64,000 nt of DNA from Actinopolyspora mortivallis DSM 44261. GTDB taxonomy: Bacteria; Actinomycetota; Actinomycetes; Mycobacteriales; Pseudonocardiaceae. The stretch is taken from the NCBI RefSeq assembly GCF_000384035.1, contig NZ_KB913024.1, positions 563,317 through 627,316 on the forward strand. Direction: 5' to 3'. The notes beneath the pieces are model-generated. The model saw only the letters and a list, made by a program, of their open reading frames with translations, did not search any database and had not been told where the DNA came from. Below, piece after piece: positions 57,420-64,000 of this stretch. Numbering within the stretch: the stretch's first letter is position 1; each line of letters begins with the position of its first letter. The translations under genes and the position numbers were made by a program.

Positions 57420-58118
57420 ATGTCCACTGCTGCGCTGTTCGTCACCGGCACCGGTACCGACGTCGGCAAGACCGTGGTCACCGCCGCCGTGGCGGCCCTG
57501 GCGTCGCGGCCGGTCGCTGTGGTCAAACCGATCCAGACCGGCACCGACGAGCACGACGGGGACACCGCCGAACTCGCGCGGCTGGTGCCCGGGGTGGACA
57601 CCTTCGAGTTCGCGCGCTACCCCGAGCCGCTGGCCCCCGCCACCGCGGCGCGCCGGGCCGGAACTCCCCCGCCCACTCCGGACAGTGTTTCCCGGAGGCT
57701 GGCGGAACTGTCCACCGAGTACTCCACCGTGCTGGTCGAAGGGGCCGGGGGAGTGCTGGTTCCCTTCGACGAGCACGGCAACACCCTGCTGGACGTGGCC
57801 GCGCGGTTGTCCGCGCCGGTGCTCGTGGTCTGCTCGCCCGGGTTGGGGACGCTGAACGTCACCGCGCTGACGGTGCGGGAGGTGCTGCGGCGGGGACTGC
57901 ACTGCCCCGGCACGGTGTTCGGGAGCTGGCCGCGCGAGCCGGGCACGGTGGAGAACTGCAACACCACCGACCTGCCGTGGGTGACCGGTGTCCCGCTGCT
58001 GGGGGCGGTCGAGGAGGGGGCTGGTGCCTGCTCCCGTGAGGAGTTCGCGGCCCGGGCCCGGCACTGGCTGGCCCCCGACCTGGGGGGAGTCCGTCCGGTC
58101 ACCGCGCCACCCGACTGA
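57420..58118 (+). CDS. bioD: Dethiobiotin synthetase
   Basis: 232 residues. P-loop FVTGTGTDVGKTVVTAA (7-23), KPIQTGTDEHDGD for DAPA/ATP binding, VEGAGGVLVPFDEHG, and GSWPREPGTVE near the base-binding loop. It closes the ureido ring of dethiobiotin from DAPA, CO2 and ATP. It starts 3 nt after bioA's stop. The last gene of the pathway, bioB, is not in this window. Confidence 0.95.
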   Translation: MSTAALFVTGTGTDVGKTVVTAAVAALASRPVAVVKPIQTGTDEHDGDTAELARLVPGVDTFEFARYPEPLAPATAARRAGTPPPTPDSVSRRLAELSTEYSTVLVEGAGGVLVPFDEHGNTLLDVAARLSAPVLVVCSPGLGTLNVTALTVREVLRRGLHCPGTVFGSWPREPGTVENCNTTDLPWVTGVPLLGAVEEGAGACSREEFAARARHWLAPDLGGVRPVTAPPD

Positions 58119-58211
58119 GTGCGGCGGTGCCGGGATGGGCGGGTTCGCCGCCCGCGGCCGTTCCCACCGGACGGGTGGGATTTTTCGGGCGGTGTTGCTA
58201 CCGTCGGCTCG

Positions 58212-59180
58212 GTGAGTGATCGGTCGCGTTCCGTGCTGGTGCTTGGGGCGGGAGTGCAGGGGCTGAGCACAGGTGTCGTGCTGGCCGAGTCGGGATGCCG
58301 GGTGCGCATCAGAACCGCCGAGCACCCGCAGGAGACGACCTCGGCGGTGGCCGGAGCGATCTGGGGCCCGACCTCGTTGCACCCGGTGGAGCGGGCGAGA
58401 CGCTGGGCGGCCCGGACCCACGCCGTCTTCCTCGACCTGGCCGCCCAGCCGGACACCGGGGTGCACTCGACGCTGGGGACGGTGGCGAGCCGGACCGGTT
58501 TCCCCGAGTCCCCACCGGGCTCGCTGGGACTGCTCGACGGTGTCCGCCCGTGCGGGGCCGGGGAGTTGCCCTCGGGATTCGTGGTGGGCCTGCGGGCCAC
58601 GGTTCCGCTGGTGGACATGCCGCGCTACCTGGAGTACCTGACCGACCGTTTCCTGGAGGCGGGCGGGGACCTCGTGCTCGGGCCGGTCTCCGGTCTGGCC
58701 GAGGCGGCCGAGGAGAGCCCGCTGGTGGTGAACTGCACCGGGGTGGCGGCGCGGGAACTGGTGGGCGACCCGGGGGTACGCCCGGTTTCCGGTCATCACG
58801 TGGTCGTGGACAACCCCGGTATCGAGGAGTACTTCGTCGAGCTCGGCGACACCGGCGAGTGGGCGAGCTACATGCCGCACGGGCGGCGACTCGTGCTCGG
58901 CGGAACCGCCGTGGAACACGACTGGAGTCGGACTCCGGACTCCCGGGCCGCCGAGGGGATCCTGCGCCGGTGCGGCGCGATCCAACCGCTGCTGCACGAC
59001 GTGCGGATACGCGGCACGATCGTCGGTCTGCGGCCGACCAGCGACGCGGTGCGGCTGCACACCGAGCACTTCGCGGGGGCCCGCGTGGTGCACAACTACG
59101 GGCACGGGGGCAGCGGGGTGATGGTCTCCTGGGGCTGTGCCCAGGAGGCGGCGGAATTGGCGCTGGCGGAGTCGGGGTGA
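58212..59180 (+). CDS. D-amino-acid-oxidase-like FAD-dependent oxidoreductase
   Basis: 322 residues of the DAAO/DASPO type. FAD fold SVLVLGAGVQGLSTGVVLAE (7-26) is followed by TTSAVAGAIWGPT, LVVNCTGVAARELVGDPGV and VRPVSGHHVVVDN. The substrate Arg is expected in GLRPTSDAVRLH, and the end VVHNYGHGGSGVMVSWGCA is highly characteristic. It oxidatively deaminates D-amino acids, releasing H2O2. GTG at 58212. It stands between bioD and the thiamine transport operon without close coupling to either. Confidence 0.92.
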   Translation: MSDRSRSVLVLGAGVQGLSTGVVLAESGCRVRIRTAEHPQETTSAVAGAIWGPTSLHPVERARRWAARTHAVFLDLAAQPDTGVHSTLGTVASRTGFPESPPGSLGLLDGVRPCGAGELPSGFVVGLRATVPLVDMPRYLEYLTDRFLEAGGDLVLGPVSGLAEAAEESPLVVNCTGVAARELVGDPGVRPVSGHHVVVDNPGIEEYFVELGDTGEWASYMPHGRRLVLGGTAVEHDWSRTPDSRAAEGILRRCGAIQPLLHDVRIRGTIVGLRPTSDAVRLHTEHFAGARVVHNYGHGGSGVMVSWGCAQEAAELALAESG

Positions 59181-59270
59181 TCCGCTCCGAGCGGACTCGG
59201 AGTCCGGGGGGGAGCGCCGGGGACACAGTCTGCCGGGGCAGCACGGTGGTCGAGTACACTGACCAGCCGC

Positions 59271-59357
59271 CACGGGAGTCCAGCGCGCTGGGCTGAGAGG
59301 AGGGCACGGGGTCCTCGACCGTTCACCTGAACCGGGTCACGCCGGCGCAGGGAGGCA
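59271..59357 (+). ncRNA. TPP (THI-box) riboswitch
   Basis: The conserved cores are present in order: CACGGGAGTC, GGGCTGAGAGGAGGGC (the CTGAGA helix-junction), a variable P3 extension, then ACCTGAACCGGGTCACGCC and GCGCAGGGAGGC. This matches the thi-box consensus CTGAGA ... ACCTGA-CCGGGT-ATGCC-GCGNAGGGA. It ends about 50 nt before the TTG start of thiB. In actinobacteria such elements typically block translation initiation when thiamine diphosphate is bound. Confidence 0.93.
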
Positions 59358-59407
59358 CGTGATCGGCTCGGCGTCACGCTGCTCGTGGTGTGGCTTCGGG
59401 AGGATCA

Positions 59408-60466
59408 TTGAAACGACACACCGCACGTTGGACGCGTGCCGCGGTGGCGCTGGCCGGAGTGCTCTCGGTCGCGGGCTGCTCGCTCATCGGAACCGACGGT
59501 GGTTCCGCGGACTCCGGAACAGTGACCCTGGTCACCCACGACTCCTTCGCCATCAGCGACGAGGCCCGCGAGAGTTTCGAACGCGAGTCCGGCTACGAGC
59601 TGCGCGTCAGGAAGACGGGCGACGCGGGTGCGCTGACCAACGAGCTCGTGCTGACCAAGGACGCCCCGATCGGCGACGTCGCCTTCGGAGTGGACTCCAC
59701 GTTCTACTCCCGGGCGCTCGACGCGGACGTGTTCGTCCCCTACCGCCCGCGGGGCTCCGCCTCCATCCCGGTGAAGTACGCGGTGGCCGACACCAGACTG
59801 ACCCCGATCGACGCCGGGGACGTGTGCGTCAACATCGACAAACGCTGGTTCGCCGAGCACGACGTGGAACCGCCCCGGAACCTGCGGGACCTGACCGAAC
59901 CCCGCTACCGGGGCCTGTTCGCCGTGCCCAGCCCGGAGACCTCCTCACCGGGGCTGGCGTTCCTACTGAACACCGTGGCGACCTTCGGCCCCGACCAGGG
60001 GTGGAAGAACTACTGGAGCCGGCTGGTCGACAACGACGTCCGTGTCTCGTCGAGCTGGCAGGAGGCCTACAACCAGGACTTCTCCGGCTCCTCCGGATCC
60101 GGGCAGCGGCCGATCGTGCTGTCCTACGCCTCCTCGCCCGCCGCCGAGGTGGACGATCAGGGGCGGGCGCGCACCGAGGCCCTGCTGGACACCTGCTACC
60201 GGCAGGTGGAGTACGCGGGGGTGCTGCGGGGAGCCGAGCATCCGAAGGCCGCGCGCGAGTTGATGGACTTCCTGCTCTCGTGGACCTTCCAGAGCCAGGT
60301 CCCCGAGCAGATGTACGTCTACCCGACCGTGCTCGGGGTGGAGCTTCCCGAGAACTGGGAGCGGGTGGCGCCCCGGCCGGAGGACTCCACCGAACTGGAT
60401 CCGCGGCGGGTGGAGGACAACCGCGCCGAGTGGATCAGCCAGTGGCGTGAGCTGACCCGCCGATGA
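59408..60466 (+). CDS. thiB: Thiamine ABC transporter substrate-binding lipoprotein
   Basis: 352 residues. A lipoprotein signal (KRHTARWTRAAVALAGVLS, lipobox SVAGC with Cys24) is followed by a ThiB-type binding fold: TLVTHDSFAISDEARESFER, GDAGALTNELVLTK, PIGDVAFGVDSTF and FAVPSPETSSPGLAFLL. The TTG at 59408 is chosen because GGGAGG lies exactly 5 nt upstream; no ATG or GTG in frame fits the signal peptide as well. The TPP riboswitch precedes it. Its stop overlaps the thiP start by 4 nt. Confidence 0.92.
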   Translation: MKRHTARWTRAAVALAGVLSVAGCSLIGTDGGSADSGTVTLVTHDSFAISDEARESFERESGYELRVRKTGDAGALTNELVLTKDAPIGDVAFGVDSTFYSRALDADVFVPYRPRGSASIPVKYAVADTRLTPIDAGDVCVNIDKRWFAEHDVEPPRNLRDLTEPRYRGLFAVPSPETSSPGLAFLLNTVATFGPDQGWKNYWSRLVDNDVRVSSSWQEAYNQDFSGSSGSGQRPIVLSYASSPAAEVDDQGRARTEALLDTCYRQVEYAGVLRGAEHPKAARELMDFLLSWTFQSQVPEQMYVYPTVLGVELPENWERVAPRPEDSTELDPRRVEDNRAEWISQWRELTRR

Positions 60467-62112
60467 CGGTGGACCTCTCCCCGCGGGGCTCCCCGTCGGC
60501 CGGGCGGCGGGACGTCGGCACCGACAACGGGGTTCTGCTGCGCCGGGTGGGCTGGTCGGCCTGTGCCCTGCTGGTGCTCGGGTTCCTCGGTGTCTTCTTC
60601 GCCTGGCCGGTGCTGGCCATCCTGCACCGGGGACTGTCCACCCCGGATCCCGGGCTGCTGGCCGAACCGCAGACCTGGAGGCTGGTCGCCTTCACGGTGG
60701 GACAGGCGGCGGCCTCCACCGCCCTGGCGCTGGTGGCGGGTCTGCCGCTGGCCTTCCTGTTCGCGCGGGTGCGGATCCCGGGCAAGGTGCTGCTGCGCGC
60801 GCTGGTCACCGTGCCGTTCGTGCTGCCCACGCTGGTGGTGGGGATGGCGTTCCGGGCGCTGCTCGGCACGGACGAGCCGAACGCGTTCGCGATCGTGCTG
60901 GCCAACGCGTTCTTCAACGTGGCCGTGGTGGCCCGCACCGTCGGGGGACTGTGGGCGCGGTTGGACCGCCGCGCCGAGGACGCCGCCCGCAGCCTGGGGG
61001 CGGGGCCGCTGCGGACCTTCCGCACCGTCACCCTGCCGGCGCTGCGTCCCGCCGTGTTCTCGGCCGTGGCGGTGGTGTTTTTGTTCTGCTCCACCAGCTT
61101 CGGGGTGGTGCTGGTGCTGGGGGGCGGCCGTTACCGCACCCTGGAAACCGAGATCTACCTGCGCACCGTCCGGCTGCTCGACCTGTCGGGCGCGGCGACG
61201 CTCTCGCTGGTGCAGCTGGCCGCCGTGCTCGCCGCCCTGACGGTCGCCGCGTTCGCCCGGCGTCGGGGCGGAGCCGCCGGGGTGAGCGGTTCGGAGGTTC
61301 CGACACGACGACCCCGCGGCGCGGAGTGGGCGCCGGTGGCCGCGGCCGGGGCCGTGCTGCTGGCGCTGGTGGTGCCGATCGCGGCGCTGGTGGTGCGTTC
61401 GCTGCGCAGCCGGGACGGGTGGAGCCTGGACGGCTATCGTGCCCTGTCCGGAACCGGGCAGGGCGCTCTGGAGGTGTCCGGCTGGCAGGCCGCGTGGAAC
61501 TCGGCGCACACGGCGTTCGACGCCACGTGGATGGCGTTGCTGCTGGGACTGCTGGCCTGCGCGGTGCTGGTGACCTCGCGCAGACGCTGGGCTGCGGAAC
61601 TGATGGACGCGGCCCTGATGCTGCCGCTGGGGGTCTCGGCGGTGACCGTGGGCTTCGGGTACCTGATCACGTTGCACCTGCTTCCCGGGGACCTGCGGAC
61701 CTCGCCGTTGTTGGTGCCGCTGGCCCAGGCCCTGGTGATCACCCCACTGGTGATCCGGGTGGTCCTGCCGGTGTTGCGTTCGGTCGACGACCGGCTGCGG
61801 GCCGCCGCGGCCACGCTCGGGGCCGGGCCGCTGCGCACGCGGCGTGAGGTGGATCTGCCGCTGGCGGCGCGGGCGGTGGTCACGGCCGCCGGGTTCGGTT
61901 TCGTCGTGGCGCTCGGGGAGTTCGGGGCCACCGGGTTCCTGGCCCGCCCGGAGAGTCCGACCCTGCCCGTGGCCGTCAGTGAGTTGATCGCCCGACCGGG
62001 AGAGCTCACCACGCAGATGGCCTATGCGGTCTGCGCCCTGCTGATGGTGGTCACGGTCGTGGCGGTGCTGGTGATCGAGACCCTGCGTACGGACTCACCG
62101 GGGGAGTTCTGA
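60463..62112 (+). CDS. thiP: Thiamine ABC transporter permease
   Basis: 549 residues with about 12 membrane helices in two permease halves, each with an ATPase-docking EAA-type loop: EDAARSLGAGPLRTFRTVTL (about 167-186) and RAAAATLGAGPLRTRREVDL (about 446-465). The near identity of the two loops shows the internal duplication. The layout is that of the iron/thiamine permease class. ATGA overlap with thiB and 1-nt overlap with thiQ. Confidence 0.93.
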   Translation: MTVDLSPRGSPSAGRRDVGTDNGVLLRRVGWSACALLVLGFLGVFFAWPVLAILHRGLSTPDPGLLAEPQTWRLVAFTVGQAAASTALALVAGLPLAFLFARVRIPGKVLLRALVTVPFVLPTLVVGMAFRALLGTDEPNAFAIVLANAFFNVAVVARTVGGLWARLDRRAEDAARSLGAGPLRTFRTVTLPALRPAVFSAVAVVFLFCSTSFGVVLVLGGGRYRTLETEIYLRTVRLLDLSGAATLSLVQLAAVLAALTVAAFARRRGGAAGVSGSEVPTRRPRGAEWAPVAAAGAVLLALVVPIAALVVRSLRSRDGWSLDGYRALSGTGQGALEVSGWQAAWNSAHTAFDATWMALLLGLLACAVLVTSRRRWAAELMDAALMLPLGVSAVTVGFGYLITLHLLPGDLRTSPLLVPLAQALVITPLVIRVVLPVLRSVDDRLRAAAATLGAGPLRTRREVDLPLAARAVVTAAGFGFVVALGEFGATGFLARPESPTLPVAVSELIARPGELTTQMAYAVCALLMVVTVVAVLVIETLRTDSPGEF

Positions 62113-63272
62113 TGGGTGTGGCGCGATCCGGTGCCGTTCGGGGGACCGAACCGTCCGACACGGACGACGGGTTGCGGATGAACGCGGTGACGGTGCGCTA
62201 CGGCGGCACGACCGTTTTATCCGAAGTGGACTTGGAGGTGCCGCGCGGCGAGGTGTTGGCCGTGCTGGGGCCCTCAGGATGCGGGAAGTCGACCCTGCTG
62301 CGCACCATCGCCGGGCTGGAGAGCCTCGCCGCGGGGGAGGTCCGTTTCGACGGGCGGGACCTGTCCGGGGTGCCGGTGCACCGTCGCGGCTTCGGCATGG
62401 TCTTCCAGGACGGGCAGCTGTTCGGGCACCGGGACGTGGCGGGCAACGTGGAGTTCGCGCTGCGGATGCGCGGCGTCGGCCGGAAGGAACGGCGCGCCGA
62501 GGCCGACCGGCTGCTGGAGCTGGTGGGACTGGCCGGCTACCAGCGCCGTCGGGTGCGGCAGCTCTCCGGCGGGCAGGCCCAACGGGTCGCGCTGGCCCGC
62601 GCGCTGGCGGCCGAACCCCGGATGCTGTTGCTGGACGAGCCGCTGTCCGGCCTGGACCGGGCTCTGCGCGACAGGCTCACCGTGGACCTGGCCAGGTTGC
62701 TCTCCGCCGAGGACAGCCCAACGGCCGTGATGGTGACCCACGACCTCGACGAGGCCTTCGCCCTGGCCGACCGGGTGGCCGTGCTGCACGAGGGCCGGGT
62801 GTTGCAGACGGACGAGCCGCGTCGGCTGTGGCGCGCTCCGCGCGACGAACGGGTGGCGCGGTTCCTCGGGTGCACCACCTTCCTGGACGCGCACGTCACG
62901 GACGGTCTGGCCTCCGGGCCGCTGGGCACGGTGTCGACGCCGGAGCAGCCGGACGGGCCGGTGCGGCTCGGGCTGCGTCCGGTCGGCGTGCGAGCCAGGG
63001 CGGGACGGTGCCCGGGCGGAGCGGAGACCACCGGCAGGGTGGTGGAGCGGATGCACCGGCACGACCACGTGCGGCTGCTCGTCGACGCGGGAGAGGGACA
63101 GGTGAACCGGGTCGAGGCCGTCGCCGAGGGGGCGGAGATCCCGGAGCAGGGCGAGGAGGTCGCCCTGCGTCTCGACCCGGTCGGCGTGGCGGTGCTCAGC
63201 GGGGCTTCGCGGCAGCGGCGAACTCGGACAGCAGCGAGTCCGCCCTCCGGCCGTCCAGGGACTCCCGAATGA
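62112..63272 (+). CDS. thiQ: Thiamine ABC transporter ATP-binding protein
   Basis: 386 residues. Walker A GPSGCGKST (53-61), Q-loop VFQDGQLFGH, signature RQLSGGQAQRVALARALA near 148-165, Walker B LLLDEPLSGLD, and switch His in VMVTHDLDEA. A C-terminal TOBE-like domain from about residue 255 is longer than in E. coli ThiQ. Residues 1-22 are a disordered lead. The last 77 nt overlap the convergent DinB-family gene. Confidence 0.93.
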   Translation: MGVARSGAVRGTEPSDTDDGLRMNAVTVRYGGTTVLSEVDLEVPRGEVLAVLGPSGCGKSTLLRTIAGLESLAAGEVRFDGRDLSGVPVHRRGFGMVFQDGQLFGHRDVAGNVEFALRMRGVGRKERRAEADRLLELVGLAGYQRRRVRQLSGGQAQRVALARALAAEPRMLLLDEPLSGLDRALRDRLTVDLARLLSAEDSPTAVMVTHDLDEAFALADRVAVLHEGRVLQTDEPRRLWRAPRDERVARFLGCTTFLDAHVTDGLASGPLGTVSTPEQPDGPVRLGLRPVGVRARAGRCPGGAETTGRVVERMHRHDHVRLLVDAGEGQVNRVEAVAEGAEIPEQGEEVALRLDPVGVAVLSGASRQRRTRTAASPPSGRPGTPE

Positions 63273-63750
63273 TGTCGGCGTGCCCGGCGTGCCGGGCGGT
63301 TTCCTCGATCAGATGCAGCAGAACCCAGCGTGTGGTGAACGGCTCCAGATCGGTACGGCCCCGCATCTCCGGAGGCAGCGGGAGTTCGGCGTCAAGGTCG
63401 GCCACCTCGGCGACCGTGCTTTCAGTCTCGGCGGTGACCTCGGCGTAGGCGGCGAGGTTGTCGGCCAGTGACTCGTCCTGTTCCAGGGTGAACTCCCTCT
63501 CGAAGTCGGTGATGGGCCACAGGCCGGGAAGTTCCCGCCCGCCGATCTGGACGTTGACCCAGCGCCGCTCGACGCGTAGCACGTGTTTGACCAGCACGGT
63601 GATGCTCAGTCCGCTGGCGGTGGGGCGCTGCGCGGCACGCTGTTCGTCCAGTCCGTGCGCGGCGGCGCGCAGGGCGTCGCGCTGGTGTTCGAGGAAGGCC
63701 AGCAGTCCGTCGCGGTCGTCGGTGACACGGCGGGGCAGCAGTGATGTCAC
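63196..63750 (-). CDS. DinB-family protein (DUF664 type)
   Basis: 184 residues. A four-helix DinB fold is suggested by LLAFLEHQRDALRAAAHGLD, SITVLVKHVLRVERRWVNVQ (metal His in the KH motif) and WVLLHLIEETARHAGHADII (second metal His cluster). Members bind a divalent metal and include thiol-dependent transferases such as bacillithiol or mycothiol S-transferases; the specific activity is unknown. GTG at 63750 with GGAG at 7 nt. Its 3' end overlaps thiQ by 77 nt on the opposite strand. Confidence 0.88.
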   Translation of the reverse strand: MTSLLPRRVTDDRDGLLAFLEHQRDALRAAAHGLDEQRAAQRPTASGLSITVLVKHVLRVERRWVNVQIGGRELPGLWPITDFEREFTLEQDESLADNLAAYAEVTAETESTVAEVADLDAELPLPPEMRGRTDLEPFTTRWVLLHLIEETARHAGHADIIRESLDGRRADSLLSEFAAAAKPR

Positions 63751-63868
63751 GGTGCGACTCCTGGTTCGGTGACCGCCGCCTCCGGTGCGGCGGTGTTCGC
63801 CACGAGCCTGCCACCGACCCCCGACACGCACCCGGCCAGCGGGCCGCGTGGTGTCGGGGAGACAACGG

Positions 63869-64000
63869 TCAGGTGTCCTTGGTGGCCATCCGCGCCGTGG
63901 CGGCGGAGAATCCGATGAGGATGTAGCAGCAGGCCCGCCACAGGCCGGTGAGCAGGTCCTGCGAACGGATCGGATCGCTGAGCACGTCGCTGATCGAGTA
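63869..64000 (-). CDS. C-terminus of a membrane protein, perhaps an ABC-2 type permease
   Basis: The last 43 codons of a gene entering from the right edge. They read DVLSDPIRSQDLLTGLWRAC, then one hydrophobic segment CYILIGFSAATARMA and the terminal KDT. This ending (a final helix and a short charged tail) is typical of ABC-2 exporter permeases, but too little is visible to be sure. It ends 119 nt before the DinB gene start on the same strand. Confidence 0.5.
   Translation of the reverse strand, partial: YSISDVLSDPIRSQDLLTGLWRACCYILIGFSAATARMATKDT

Noticed and set aside
55422-59273. 1283-codon open frame on the minus strand across bioA, bioD and the flavoprotein gene
   Set aside because: Opposite to three well-identified genes; composition is typical of a high-GC antisense shadow.

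Overview
The window is very GC-rich, densely packed actinobacterial chromosome with many GTG starts, one TTG start, 1-4 nt gene overlaps and long spurious antisense reading frames. The order fumC, glpX, DUF4245, xseB/xseA, lipid-droplet protein, ispH, DUF6542 and ychF matches, from memory, the Mycobacterium tuberculosis block around Rv1098c-Rv1112. DUF397/XRE pairs, a DUF574 methyltransferase and a geosmin synthase point to a filamentous actinomycete, probably Pseudonocardiales (my inference).

Layout. 1-14.6 kb: core block (partial guaB1, DUF4288, GGDEF protein, fumarase, two secreted serine proteases around a flavoprotein ferredoxin-NADP reductase, class II FBPase, exonuclease VII, ispH). 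14.9-21.6 kb: sugar locus (GH172 hydrolase, LacI repressor, FucI-type isomerase, FGGY kinase) that can be read as a D-arabinose route. 21.6-30.5 kb: genome maintenance (rmuC, sbcDC, ogt, alkA/ada fusion) plus DUF2252. 30.6-31.4 kb: small secreted proteins. 31.4-32.5 kb: ychF.

32.6-45.6 kb: accessory island, parts of it visibly poorer in GC. It holds (i) a two-gene RiPP locus, a 36-residue charged peptide directly followed by a stand-alone isoaspartyl-methyltransferase homologue, imiditide-like; (ii) an IS5-type element with a nonsense-interrupted transposase sitting on a deletion that removed the 3' end of a HAD phosphatase gene; (iii) the most striking system: two family 2B encapsulin shell genes flanking a two-domain geosmin synthase, followed by a polyprenyl diphosphate synthase. 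These four genes predict a protein nanocompartment that makes a C15 terpene from prenyl precursors; (iv) a decayed second IS that supplies the first codons of a small membrane-protein gene.

45.7-64 kb: AraC/GyrI regulator and PaoABC-like molybdenum aldehyde oxidoreductase; small membrane proteins and a frameshifted flavin-oxidase pseudogene; a DUF397/XRE unit whose promoter is exactly bracketed by two identical 16-bp repeats; bioF divergent from bioA-bioD; a D-amino-acid-oxidase-like flavoprotein; a TPP riboswitch controlling a thiamine ABC transporter (thiBPQ); a DinB-family protein; and the end of a membrane protein at the window edge.

All calls are by reading the sequence and recalling families; no database search was run.
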